A stretch of DNA of 64,000 nucleotides from Oscillospiraceae bacterium (GTDB taxonomy: Bacteria; Bacillota; Clostridia; Oscillospirales; Oscillospiraceae), in contig JAJQAH010000031.1 in the NCBI GenBank assembly GCA_021203885.1, forward strand, positions 1 to 64,000, read 5' to 3'. Positions 44,482 through 53,233 of the stretch are shown piece after piece; position 1 is the first letter of the stretch; every line of letters starts with the position of its first letter. The notes beneath the pieces are model-generated. The model was not told where the DNA came from and did not search any database. It saw only the letters and a list, made by a program, of their open reading frames with translations. The translations under genes and the position numbers were made by a program.

Positions 44482-45576
44482 GTGTCCAGCCGTCTGTTTC
44501 AAAGTATGATCCTGCAGATGAAATCCTGCACAGACCGATATATCGGTGTTATCGATGCGGAGGGAACCGTCGTTTCCTGCAACAAACTGGATCTGATGGG
44601 TGCCAGCTGGCCTGAGGCCATTACCGCGATTTCCGGAACAGATGGTTCTGCCACCGTGTTCAACGGACACACTTTTAAGCCGCTGACTGAAGGGAACGGC
44701 TCTTCTTACGATTATGCGGCTTTTGCTGAAGGCACGGATGATAAAGCTTCCCTGATCTGCAGCATGGCAGCAGTCGCCCTCAGCGATGTCAGTGCCTATT
44801 ATGACGAGAAGCATGACCGGGCTGCCTTTATTAAAAGTGTCATCTCCGACAATGTCCTTATGGGTGATATCTATGCCAGGGCGAAGGAGCTGCATATGCC
44901 CGTTGAGGTGCCCCGCGCGGTGCTTCTGATCCGGCAGGAGACGGACGCCGATCCCGCTGTCCTGGAAACGATCCAGGCTCAGTTCCCGGACCGGATGTCT
45001 GATTTTGTGATTCACGTGTCGGACACGGACATAGCGGTCATCCTGCAGCTTCCGGAGGGAAGCGAGAATCAGGATCTGTATAAGACGGCTGAAGTCATTC
45101 TGGAAGCCATCACCAATGAGCATGACGTAAATCTTATTATCGGGATCGGTACGATCGTCTATCATATCCGGGATCTGGCCCGTTCCTATAAGGAAGCGCA
45201 GGTCGCCATTGATGTCGGTAAGGTTTTTGACACGGACAAGGAGATCATCCATTACGAGAACCTGGGGATCGGCCGTCTGATCTATCAGCTGCCGACAACT
45301 CTGTGCGAGATGTTCCTGCAGGAGGTTTTAAAGAAGAATCCCATCAGTTCCCTGTCTCCCGAGACGCTTTACACGATCAACAAATTCTTTGAGAACAATT
45401 TAAATGTATCGGAGACCGCACGGAAGCTTTTTGTCCATCGGAATACCCTGGTATATCGTCTGGAAAAAATCAAAAAGCTGACCGGTCTGGATCTTCGGGA
45501 ATTTGACGACGCAATCACCTTTAAGGTGGCCCTGATGGTCAAACAGTACCTGGCCTCACGGGGACTTGAAAATTAA
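44482..45576 (+). CDS. CdaR/PucR-family transcriptional regulator
   Basis: The ~364-residue protein has an N-terminal sensory region (LFQSMILQMKSCTDRYIGVIDAEGTVVSC), a central GGDEF-like/CdaR domain, and a C-terminal HTH_30 helix-turn-helix (NLNVSETARKLFVHRNTLVYRLEKIKKLTGLD, residues ~315-350). This type usually activates catabolic or stress genes in response to small ligands such as diacids. GTG at 44482 matches the family start VSSRLFQS and follows GGGGGT; ATG codons at 44464 and 44467 are alternatives. A 180-base gap separates it from ftsE. Confidence 0.85.
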   Translation: MSSRLFQSMILQMKSCTDRYIGVIDAEGTVVSCNKLDLMGASWPEAITAISGTDGSATVFNGHTFKPLTEGNGSSYDYAAFAEGTDDKASLICSMAAVALSDVSAYYDEKHDRAAFIKSVISDNVLMGDIYARAKELHMPVEVPRAVLLIRQETDADPAVLETIQAQFPDRMSDFVIHVSDTDIAVILQLPEGSENQDLYKTAEVILEAITNEHDVNLIIGIGTIVYHIRDLARSYKEAQVAIDVGKVFDTDKEIIHYENLGIGRLIYQLPTTLCEMFLQEVLKKNPISSLSPETLYTINKFFENNLNVSETARKLFVHRNTLVYRLEKIKKLTGLDLREFDDAITFKVALMVKQYLASRGLEN

Positions 45577-45755
45577 AACTGTCGTTTTGTCGCTCAGCGG
45601 CAAGGCACAGGAAAGCGACAGCGATGCGGCCCACCGTTCATGCGTGTGGCCGCAATCATATTGCCCGGCAGGCAGCTGCCATGTCTGCCGCGCTTTCCCG
45701 GATCTTCCGGTGCGGATGCCTTACGTTTTTCCCGGAAACTATGCTGAGGTAAACT

Positions 45756-46445
45756 ATGGTCAGATTAAATAAAATTCAAATGCAATACCGCGGCGGAAGC
45801 CTGGCCCTCGATAACGTGGATCTGCGGATCGGCGACGGGGAATTTGTTTTTCTGGTCGGCCCCTCCGGCTCCGGCAAAACCACGATTATAAAACTGATCA
45901 CCGCCGAAATCTCGCCGACCGGCGGCCGTATTATGGTCAACGGATATGACCTGAATAAGATCCGCCCCGGGAAGATCCCCCGCATGCGCAGGACCCTGGG
46001 CGTCGTTTTCCAGGACTTTCGCTTGATAGAAAAAAAGACGGTCATTGAAAATCTGGTCTTCGCAATGCGTGTGATCGGCGCCAGCAGCAAGGAAATGAAA
46101 AGCCGGATCCCCTATGTGCTGGATCTGGTGGGCCTGTCCGAGATGGGCGACCGTCTTCCCTCCCAGCTTTCCGGAGGTGAACAGCAGCGGGTCTCCATCG
46201 CCCGCGCTCTCGTAAACAATCCCAGAATGATCATAGCCGACGAACCCACGGGCAATCTGGACCCGCAGCTCTCTCTGGAGATCATGATGCTCCTCGAAAA
46301 GATCAACGAACTGGGTACCACCATGCTGGTGGTCACACATGAGGACGGGCTGGTGGATCAGTTCTCCAAACGCGTGGTCAAGATCGATGAAGGCAGGATC
46401 ATCAGCGACGCCACCGGCGGGTATTACAACGATGCGGAGATTTAG
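45756..46445 (+). CDS. ftsE: Cell division ATP-binding protein FtsE
   Basis: The 229-residue ABC ATPase has Walker [10 protein letters not shown], signature [15 protein letters not shown], Walker [12 protein letters not shown] and switch His in VVTHEDG. With FtsX it forms a membrane complex that activates peptidoglycan hydrolases at division. TGAGGT precedes the ATG. Its 3' end overlaps ftsX by 14 bases, so the two are coupled. The M23 hydrolase and S41 protease follow in the same run. Confidence 0.95.
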   Translation: MVRLNKIQMQYRGGSLALDNVDLRIGDGEFVFLVGPSGSGKTTIIKLITAEISPTGGRIMVNGYDLNKIRPGKIPRMRRTLGVVFQDFRLIEKKTVIENLVFAMRVIGASSKEMKSRIPYVLDLVGLSEMGDRLPSQLSGGEQQRVSIARALVNNPRMIIADEPTGNLDPQLSLEIMMLLEKINELGTTMLVVTHEDGLVDQFSKRVVKIDEGRIISDATGGYYNDAEI

Positions 46446-47322
46446 GTTTAACGCGGGCTACTATATTAAGGAAGGCTTCCTCTCGATTTTCGCCCACGGC
46501 CTGATGTCTTTTGCCGCTGTGTGTATGATGATCGCCTGCCTTTTGATCATGGGTACTTTTATTCTGATTGCCGTCGATCTGGACTATAACCTGTCGCTTC
46601 TTCAGCAGGAAAATGAGTTTCTGGTCTACCTGGACGAGGACATGAGTGAAGAAGACGCACGGGCCCTGCAGTCGACCATCGAAGAAATCCCAAATGTAGC
46701 CAGCGCAGAATTTACCTCCCGGGATGACGCCTGGGAGGAATTTACGGAAGATCAGGACAACGAGCTGTATGATACTCTAGACTCTTCCGTCGTCCGCCAC
46801 CGCTATTCCATCCGTGTGGACGACATATCGAAACTGGATGAGACGGTAGCCGCAGTCAACGATCTGGATGAGGTCGTCAATTACCGGGCCTCTTTTGAGG
46901 TCGCCGACGGCCTGATCTCAGCCAGGAACGTAGCTTTCATCGTCGCTGCCGTCATAATCATCGTGCTTCTGCTGATCACGCTGTTTATCGTCTACAACAC
47001 CGTCCGGCTTGCCACTTTCTCACGGCGGGATGAGATCGCCGTCATGAAAATAGTCGGAGCCACCAACCGGTTTATCCGATGGCCTTTTATCGTAGAAGGC
47101 ATGATCCTGGGCGCGGTCGGCGCGATTATCGCCTTTTTCCTGGAGTGGGGCATCTACACCCTGATCGTGGACGCGATCGACAGGGGCGGCCTGATGTCCG
47201 TGGTACAAATGCTCTCTTTCAGCCAGTTGTGGGCCCCTATATTGATCGCTTTCGGTGCATTCGGACTGCTGATCGGTGCTCTGGGTTCCGCTTTCGCTGT
47301 AACCAAATACCTGCGTGTATAA
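46432..47322 (+). CDS. ftsX: Cell division protein FtsX
   Basis: The 296-residue membrane protein has an N-terminal helix (about 20-45), an extracellular loop with acidic patches (LDEDMSEEDARAL), and three C-terminal helices (about 175-200, 225-245 and 265-290) typical of FtsX. It couples ATP hydrolysis by FtsE to an outside hydrolase, probably the M23 protein 83 bases downstream. ATG at 46432 lies inside ftsE; the ribosome site is weak, pointing to translational coupling. Confidence 0.94.
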   Translation: MRRFRFNAGYYIKEGFLSIFAHGLMSFAAVCMMIACLLIMGTFILIAVDLDYNLSLLQQENEFLVYLDEDMSEEDARALQSTIEEIPNVASAEFTSRDDAWEEFTEDQDNELYDTLDSSVVRHRYSIRVDDISKLDETVAAVNDLDEVVNYRASFEVADGLISARNVAFIVAAVIIIVLLLITLFIVYNTVRLATFSRRDEIAVMKIVGATNRFIRWPFIVEGMILGAVGAIIAFFLEWGIYTLIVDAIDRGGLMSVVQMLSFSQLWAPILIAFGAFGLLIGALGSAFAVTKYLRV

Positions 47323-47348
47323 TTCCCTGAAGATTTTTGGAAAAAACT

Positions 47349-47383
47349 ACAACGCCACTCACCCCCCTAGGGTGGGTGGTTGT
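47349..47383 (-). terminator. Strong hairpin in ftsX-M23 gap, terminator-like on the - strand
   Basis: CCACTCACCC (47355-47364) pairs with 47370-47379 and is extended by ACAAC/GTTGT. On the + strand no T-tract follows, so it would not stop ftsEX readthrough. On the - strand it is followed by AGTTTTTT, a terminator layout, although no - strand gene is present nearby. Confidence 0.55.
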
Positions 47384-47405
47384 AAGAAATGACTCGGAGG
47401 CACTC

Positions 47406-48911
47406 ATGGGCTTTTTTCAACGTCATCAAAAACACATTATAGCGGCTCTCGCCATTATTCTGGCTCTCGCTCTGATCTTTTCCCTGATCTCCAGCGTATT
47501 TATCAGCGCCAGTGCCGCTTCCCAGGAAGAAATCGACGAGCTGAAACAAAACGCCTCGGAGCTGCAGGATCAGATGAAAGATCTGGAAAACGATCTGGAT
47601 GAGCTGAAGGACGAAATCGACAGCGCACTCTCCCAGAAGGTCGTCCTGGAAGAGGAGATCAACCTTCTGAATGATCAGATAGAAAATACCCGTACCCAGA
47701 TCTCCGAGTATAACGCCATCATTGACGAATATGAAGAAAGAATAGCCGAATATGATGACGTCATCGCGGACTATGATGCAAAGATAGCCGATCTGGACAC
47801 GACCATCGCGAATTACGACAAGGTAATTGAAGATTATGACGGTATGATCGATCAGGCAGAAGAAGACCTGGCAGAGAAAGAACAGGAAGAATCCGAGCAT
47901 TACGATGAATATTGCCTGCGTGTTCGGGCTCTGGAAGAGATGGGGCCCCTCTCATACCTGGATATCCTGTTTTCGGCCGCAAATTTTGCCGATCTCCTGG
48001 ACCGGATCACCCTGGTCGGGGAGATCATGGCATATGATAAAAATCTGAGTGACCAGCTGAAACAGGACCGCATCGATATTGAAAACAAAAAAGACGAGCT
48101 GACTTCATACCGGGAAGAACAGGTCGATGCAAGGGCAGAGCAGCAGTCAGCCCGGGAAGAACAGGTGGCCGCAAGACAGGAACAGGAAGACGCCCGGCAG
48201 GAACAGGAGGATGCCAAGAAAGAACAGGAGGATGCCAAGGCTGAGCAGGAAGCATTACTGGAAACCCGCGATGCACAAAAGGCGGATCTTTCCGAAAAGG
48301 AATCCGAGGTTGACGATCTTATAAATGAACTGGAGGAACAGCAGGATGTTTATGAAAGTCAGCTGAATGTCCTGCAAAATGAAAACTCCGCCATTGATTC
48401 AGCCATCGCCGAAAAGCAGGCCGAATTGGAAGCGCAGCTCAGTGCCAGTAACACCTCCATCACCTCCGAGAGCGGCTACATGTGGCCCCTCAGCAACCGC
48501 TATACACTGTCCTCTCTCTTTGGCAACCGGACGGATCCCATTACCGGTCAGCCCGGCAACCACAAGGGTATTGACATCCCCGCCCCGGCCGGAACATCGA
48601 TTCTCGCATCCAAGAGCGGCATCGTCATCACTTCTGGATACGACAGTTCCTACGGAAATTACGTTGTCATCAGCCACGGGAACAACGATTCCACCCTTTA
48701 CGCCCATATGTCCAAACGGGCGGTTTCGGTCGGCGCCTCTGTCAGTCAGGGTCAGGTCGTAGGATACGTCGGCACCACCGGCCGGTCCACCGGTAATCAT
48801 CTGCACTTTGAAGTCCGCATCAACGGGAACCGGGTTGATCCCGTCAATATGTTCCCGGATCTGACTCTCTATTATTCAAGCAGCGGCTCGACCGTTGTCC
48901 TGCCCCATTAA
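47406..48911 (+). CDS. Coiled-coil M23 peptidoglycan hydrolase (FtsEX effector, EnvC/PcsB-like)
   Basis: The 501-residue secreted protein has a signal/anchor helix (about 10-37) and a long coiled coil (about 38-345). This is built from heptad-like repeats around EYDDVIADYDAKIADLD and later EEQVAARQEQEDARQEQ. The C-terminal LytM/M23 domain carries zinc-site residues HKGIDI, LYAHMS and HLHFE. It should cut peptide cross-links and, by position after ftsEX, is probably switched on by FtsX. The ATG at 47406 has GGAGG upstream; the longer open frame from 47337 crosses the hairpin and is not used. Confidence 0.88.
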   Translation: MGFFQRHQKHIIAALAIILALALIFSLISSVFISASAASQEEIDELKQNASELQDQMKDLENDLDELKDEIDSALSQKVVLEEEINLLNDQIENTRTQISEYNAIIDEYEERIAEYDDVIADYDAKIADLDTTIANYDKVIEDYDGMIDQAEEDLAEKEQEESEHYDEYCLRVRALEEMGPLSYLDILFSAANFADLLDRITLVGEIMAYDKNLSDQLKQDRIDIENKKDELTSYREEQVDARAEQQSAREEQVAARQEQEDARQEQEDAKKEQEDAKAEQEALLETRDAQKADLSEKESEVDDLINELEEQQDVYESQLNVLQNENSAIDSAIAEKQAELEAQLSASNTSITSESGYMWPLSNRYTLSSLFGNRTDPITGQPGNHKGIDIPAPAGTSILASKSGIVITSGYDSSYGNYVVISHGNNDSTLYAHMSKRAVSVGASVSQGQVVGYVGTTGRSTGNHLHFEVRINGNRVDPVNMFPDLTLYYSSSGSTVVLPH

Positions 48912-48924
48912 ATTTGGTGTTTTT

Positions 48925-50082
48925 ATGGAAAAGAAACGTGAAAAAAAACGTTTTTCGTCTCTGGCCCTGGTTATTACCGCCATCATATCTGTTATCTGCT
49001 CTGTAGGTCTTATTTTCCTTGCGGCCTGGCTGCTGCTGGGTGCTTCCGGCCTGTCCGTCCTTCAGGGCATAGCGGAAATCCGCACACATTTTGTGGGGGA
49101 ATACGATGAAGACGCCATGGCTGATGCTGCCCTGGGCGCCATGGTGGACTCCCTGGGAGACCGCTGGTCCTATTACCTGGACCCGGATTCCTACGCCGCC
49201 ACTCTGTTAACACGCGACAACACTTATGCCGGCATCGGTGTCACCGTCACCTATACCGAGAAGGGCCTGGAAATCAGTGAAATCACGGATGGAGGTCCCG
49301 CTCAGCAGGCCGGCCTGGAAGTGGGAGAAACGATTACCGCTGCGGACGGTAACGACCTGACCGGAGAAAACGCTTCCAAAGGCACCGATTTCATAAGGGG
49401 AGAGGCAGGCACGGATGTCGTATTAACCGTGGTGGACTCCCATGGCGAATCCCGTCAGGTGACAGTCACCCGTGCCATTTTGAAAACAAAGACGGTCACC
49501 TACGAAATGCTGGAAAGTGACATTGGCTATATAATCATCAGTAATTTTTATACCGGTTCGGCTGAGGCCGCGGAGGCCGCTGTTGACGATCTGATCAGCC
49601 AGGGAGCGGAAAGTCTGATTTTTGATGTGCGGAATAATCCGGGCGGATATCAGTCAGAACTGACTGATCTGATGGATTACCTGCTCCCGGAGGGTCCTAT
49701 TTTGGAAAAAGGCAATCGTAACGGGCCCACCTCAACAGTCGTCTCGGACGCCGAATGCGTAGATGTTCCTATGGCTGTACTGGTCAACGGCAACACATAC
49801 AGCGCGGCAGAATTATTCGCTGCGGAACTTCAGGAGAAAGTGGGCGCTTACATCGTAGGCTCTCCCACCAGCGGGAAAGGATACTCTCAGCAATTGTTCG
49901 TACTGATCGGCAGCCGGGCACTGAACCTGTCGACCAGGACCTATTATACCGGTTCCGGCGTTTCCCTTATCGGATCAGGCGTCACGCTGGATCTGGAAAT
50001 TGAAAGCGAGGGAGAAGAGGACGCCCCGCTGAAAGCCGCAATCGACCTGCTCCAGGAACAAACCGAAACCCGTGATTCGTAA
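48925..50082 (+). CDS. S41 family C-terminal processing peptidase
   Basis: The 385-residue protease has a TM or signal helix (about 10-38), a PDZ domain (about 95-175) and the S41 catalytic core with Ser293 (NTYSAAELFA) and Lys318 (TSGKGYSQ). It acts outside the membrane and probably trims or degrades cell-wall proteins, perhaps the upstream M23 hydrolase. The ftsE-ftsX-M23-S41 order is common in Firmicutes. The ribosome site before 48925 is weak (GGTG), implying coupling. A terminator overlaps its stop. Confidence 0.92.
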   Translation: MEKKREKKRFSSLALVITAIISVICSVGLIFLAAWLLLGASGLSVLQGIAEIRTHFVGEYDEDAMADAALGAMVDSLGDRWSYYLDPDSYAATLLTRDNTYAGIGVTVTYTEKGLEISEITDGGPAQQAGLEVGETITAADGNDLTGENASKGTDFIRGEAGTDVVLTVVDSHGESRQVTVTRAILKTKTVTYEMLESDIGYIIISNFYTGSAEAAEAAVDDLISQGAESLIFDVRNNPGGYQSELTDLMDYLLPEGPILEKGNRNGPTSTVVSDAECVDVPMAVLVNGNTYSAAELFAAELQEKVGAYIVGSPTSGKGYSQQLFVLIGSRALNLSTRTYYTGSGVSLIGSGVTLDLEIESEGEEDAPLKAAIDLLQEQTETRDS

Positions 50083-50107
50083 GTTTTTCTTACGGATCAC
50101 GGGTTTT
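50066..50107 (+). terminator. Terminator of the ftsEX operon
   Basis: An 18-bp stem with one mismatch joins 50066-50083 to 50089-50106 and ends in GGGTTTTAT. The stop codon of the S41 gene lies inside the hairpin. Confidence 0.93.
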
Positions 50108-50155
50108 ATAATACAAATACAAAATCTTTTCGCTGCGCTTTCCCGCAAAAACAAA

Positions 50156-50743
50156 TCATGGCAGCTGAAGCTCCCGCTCCAGCATTTCCCGCACCAGGTT
50201 CAGATTCTCCTCGTTATATTCCATCTCTCCCCGGTCAAACATCAGCGCCGCTCCATAAACCAGAGAATGGAATACATATATCTTGCGTTTTTTTGCCTCC
50301 TCGCTGATATTCATTTCCCTGCCCAGCCGGCTCATCAGCTTGTATGTCTGCGTATTCAGGCGGCTTCTGAGTTGATTGAACTCCTCATCCTCTCCCGAAT
50401 AGTTCTGCATCACGATGCTTCGAAACTGCGGATTATCACTGAGGAAACACACATATGCCATACAGACCGCCAGAAGTTTTTCCCTGTCGCTGGACAGCCC
50501 GGAAAAAGCGCTCTTCTGGTATTTGTTCCATGTCTCATTGATATGGGAGATGATGGCGCAGATAAATGCATGTTTGTCCTTGAAATACTTATACGGAGCA
50601 GCGCAGGACACCCCGCAGCTGGCAGCCACGCGGCGTACAGAAAAGCCTTCCATCCCGTAATGGTTTAATTCTTCCGTGCCGGCTTCAATCAGCTTTGTAC
50701 GAAGATTCTCTTTTTTCTCATCCTCCAATTTTTTTGTCTCCAT
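50156..50743 (-). CDS. TetR/AcrR-family transcriptional regulator
   Basis: The 195-residue repressor has an N-terminal helix-turn-helix (LIEAGTEELNHYGMEGFSVRRVAA and GVSCAAPYKYFKDKHAFICAI) and a C-terminal ligand-binding all-helical domain. It is divergent from the cyclase-decarboxylase cluster and shares its 484-base upstream region, so it is the obvious candidate regulator of that cluster. The ligand may be the substrate or an acyl-CoA. No clear TetR palindrome was picked out in the shared region. ATG at 50743 has GGAAAATAAGG upstream. Confidence 0.88.
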   Translation of the reverse strand: METKKLEDEKKENLRTKLIEAGTEELNHYGMEGFSVRRVAASCGVSCAAPYKYFKDKHAFICAIISHINETWNKYQKSAFSGLSSDREKLLAVCMAYVCFLSDNPQFRSIVMQNYSGEDEEFNQLRSRLNTQTYKLMSRLGREMNISEEAKKRKIYVFHSLVYGAALMFDRGEMEYNEENLNLVREMLERELQLP

Positions 50744-51227
50744 TGCCTTATTTTCCTTTCAGCGAAGCTTCCGCCAAAACTTTTCGAAATTATTCTAACA
50801 TAAAGTCGTACAATATACAATGTTTGCGGGGTCTATCCTCTTCGAAAAAAAAAGTGATTTTTGCAACGAAAGTAGTATCTGAGCATACTTTTGTCCCTAT
50901 TTTTTGTATTGATTTTTATTTGCGGCCGCTGTATAATAAAAATACAAAGCACAATTCATTTTGAATGGGTTTTGTGTCGGTTCCGCACCAGTTTGTTTTA
51001 TGACAAAAATGCGCAGGAAATACACCAGACTCCGTTCAAATGTTTATGTGTAAAACAGGGGGCTATTTTATGATGCGTGATCATATGCACCATCCCCCCT
51101 GTGGAACTCCCGAGGTAGTTCTCTTTAGGGCGTCGGAGGGAAGTGGCGATTGAATTATCTTCACTTTCCTTTTTGCTTGTTGCGTTTTATTTCGGAGGTT
51201 CAAAAAAATTTAAAAGGAGGTCTCGCA
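50744..51227 (+). promoter_or_regulatory. 484-base regulatory gap: promoter and structured leader of the cyclase cluster
   Basis: No protein gene is supported. A + strand promoter lies at 50909-50937 and the leader runs about 285 bases. It contains ACAGGGGG (51055-51062) pairing with CCCCCTGT (51095-51102) around an inner GATG/CATC helix, then a GAACT/AGTTC hairpin at 51104-51121, and finally AGGAGGT before the ATG at 51228. No T-tract follows the hairpins. No known riboswitch class was recognised. Confidence 0.6.
50909..50937 (+). promoter_or_regulatory. Promoter of the cyclase-decarboxylase cluster
   Basis: TTGATT (50909-50914), 17-base spacer and a perfect TATAAT (50932-50937), facing away from the tetR gene. 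Confidence 0.8.
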
Positions 51228-52109
51228 ATGCTCCCACCCAACTTTCACGAACTCGAACCCTACAAAGATTACACCCCTCTTGAAGATCCTCATGTGGGGC
51301 CTGTAGTCGACCCTTACGACGGGCTGGTTTTTTATGAACTCAGTCACGTTTGGGGTACCGGCGTTCCTTCCTACCCTGGAGATGACGATGTCATCTTCGA
51401 CCACGGTGTGAAACACGCTCAGTTCGGCGTGCAGGCTTTCAAGGTTCGTACGAACTTCCACACCGGCACCCATTTCATTGCACCGATTCATATGTATTGC
51501 TACGGGGACGATCTGGAGGAACTTTCTCCCGACCATTTCTTTGGCAACGGCATCATCCTGGATCTGCGCAACAAAGGGAACTGGGATAAGATCACAGCCG
51601 AAGATCTGCAGGCTGCCGGGGAGATCCGTGACGGCGACATTGTCGCTATCAACACCGGCTGGCATCATAAATATTCCGACTCTCTGGAATATTTCGGTCA
51701 GGCTCCCGGTCTGACTGAGGATGCTGCGGAATACCTGATCTCTAAAAATGTCAAGCTGGTCGCCGTGGATATGCCGTATGTGGACTGTCCTGTGACCACG
51801 GTTCTGACCGCCCATGTGGGTCGTCCCGGACCTTTCATGCGCCGTCTGGTTCCCACCTACAAAGAAGAAACCGGACGGGATGCCATGGAAGACTACCCCG
51901 GCTTCTATCCTGCGCATAAAGCCCTGGCCAAAGCCGGGATCCCGGTTATTCAGCAGATGTCCGGTGACGTGGATGATATCACCGGCAAACGGGCGACCAT
52001 GATTGCTACTCCCTGGAAGATTCGCCGCGGCGCTGCCTGCCCAGTCCGCTTCACAGCCATTTTCGATCCAAGCGGCGAAGTGCGCATCGACAAAGGCGAA
52101 GCCTTTTAA
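51228..52109 (+). CDS. Cyclase-family metal hydrolase 1 with altered signature
   Basis: The 293-residue protein belongs to the cyclase/kynurenine-formamidase-like hydrolases (PF04199). The usual metal signature HxGTHxDxPxH appears as HTGTHFIAPIH (H78, H82, H88), with Ile84 where the metal-ligand Asp is expected. Flanking family blocks are present (FYELSHVWGTGVPSYPGDDD, VAINTGWHH, LVAVDMPYVDCP). It may bind metal differently or act as the non-catalytic half of a pair with the next gene. ATG at 51228 has AAGGAGG; an upstream extension to 51150 is unlikely. Known relatives open cyclic amides, esters or diketones. Confidence 0.78.
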   Translation: MLPPNFHELEPYKDYTPLEDPHVGPVVDPYDGLVFYELSHVWGTGVPSYPGDDDVIFDHGVKHAQFGVQAFKVRTNFHTGTHFIAPIHMYCYGDDLEELSPDHFFGNGIILDLRNKGNWDKITAEDLQAAGEIRDGDIVAINTGWHHKYSDSLEYFGQAPGLTEDAAEYLISKNVKLVAVDMPYVDCPVTTVLTAHVGRPGPFMRRLVPTYKEETGRDAMEDYPGFYPAHKALAKAGIPVIQQMSGDVDDITGKRATMIATPWKIRRGAACPVRFTAIFDPSGEVRIDKGEAF

Positions 52110-52126
52110 GAAAGGAGAGTATTAAC

Positions 52127-52939
52127 ATGAGTGTTCATATTTACGACCTGACTCACACTTTTGAGCCGTTTATGCCTCAGTGGCCTTCCGGCTGCAACCT
52201 GAAAGAGGAAGTCATCCGTTTCCATGCGAATGACGATATGTATGATATACAGTGGGAAGGAATCATGCACCGCGGCACCCACATGGATGCTCCCCTGCAT
52301 GTGACCGAACTGACTCCGGATATCACTCAGTATCCTCTGTGGCGTTTCTTCGGCACCGGTGTTGCCCTGGATATTCCGAAGGGGAAATGGGGAAAACTCG
52401 AGCCTGAAGATCTGATGAAATATGACAGCGTCATCAAGGAAGGCGATATCGTTTTAATCAACACATCCCAGCATCATATCTGGAAGGACAGTGATGATTA
52501 TTTTGCCTATGGCTGCGGTGCCACCGGCGAGCTGGCCAAGTGGTTCGTGGAAAAGAAGGTCAAAATGGTGGGCTATGGCTGCCAGGCTAACGACCATCCG
52601 ATCGCGACCAAGCTTGTTGACCACGGCCTCGGACCGACACGTCCTGACCTGATCGATGAATGGGAAGCGACATACGGCCATGATCCGAAAGAAGACTTCC
52701 CTCTTTGGGAGCCCGGTCATAAGTTCCTGATGGTGGAAGGCGGCATCCCCGGCGTCGAAAACGTGGGCGATGATGCTTACGGTATTCCCGAGGGCGAAAG
52801 TGTCTTCGATGAAATCACCGGCAGGCGCTGCTTCTTCGCCGCTTTCCCGTGGCGTTTTGTCAGAGGCGAAGGTTCCGGTGTCCGCGTATTGGCTCTCACT
52901 GATCCTGATCAGACTTTCCGCTTTGAGACCGGAGAATAA
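52127..52939 (+). CDS. Cyclase-family metal hydrolase 2
   Basis: The 270-residue protein has the complete signature HRGTHMDAPLH (H48, H52, D54, H58), so it should bind a divalent metal and hydrolyse a carbonyl compound. Family blocks IYDLTHTFEPFMPQWP and DIVLINTSQHH are visible. It begins 17 bases after the first cyclase gene behind AAAGGAG. The two proteins are only distantly alike (~293 against 270 residues), which suggests complementary subunits or successive steps rather than a recent duplication. The substrate is unknown; a cyclic 1,3-diketone, lactam or formamide is possible. Confidence 0.82.
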   Translation: MSVHIYDLTHTFEPFMPQWPSGCNLKEEVIRFHANDDMYDIQWEGIMHRGTHMDAPLHVTELTPDITQYPLWRFFGTGVALDIPKGKWGKLEPEDLMKYDSVIKEGDIVLINTSQHHIWKDSDDYFAYGCGATGELAKWFVEKKVKMVGYGCQANDHPIATKLVDHGLGPTRPDLIDEWEATYGHDPKEDFPLWEPGHKFLMVEGGIPGVENVGDDAYGIPEGESVFDEITGRRCFFAAFPWRFVRGEGSGVRVLALTDPDQTFRFETGE

Positions 52940-53233
52940 TCCTTAAATTTTAAGTTCACTATCGGAGGCGGGGATACACCAAATACGGATTTCGTTCAAT
53001 ACTGTCGAGTGTCACCGAATACTGCAAACACAGATACCGGTTGATATAAAGGCAAAACGGTTTGTAGCGATTTTCCGCGGCGTATTTCCGCCTCCGAACC
53101 GCACTTTTTTCAACCGCGGCAATATATGCCGCTACTCCGTGGTATATTAAACCACCTATTTTATTATTAAAGAAAGGCAGCCGCACACCGGCATTTTTTC
53201 TTTGCGGGCGTGGCGGCCGACACGGTGATTATT
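52940..53233 (+). other. 294-base structured gap between cyclase and decarboxylase genes
   Basis: No gene is supported. GCGGCA/TGCCGC (53116-53132) and GTGGT/ACCAC (53139-53155) form two tandem hairpins, followed by AAAGAAA/TTTCTTT around a GCCGCACACCGGC core. CGGAGGCGG near 52963 has an inverted copy near 53090. These may be attenuation or RNA processing elements; no clear -35/-10 pair was found. Confidence 0.45.
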
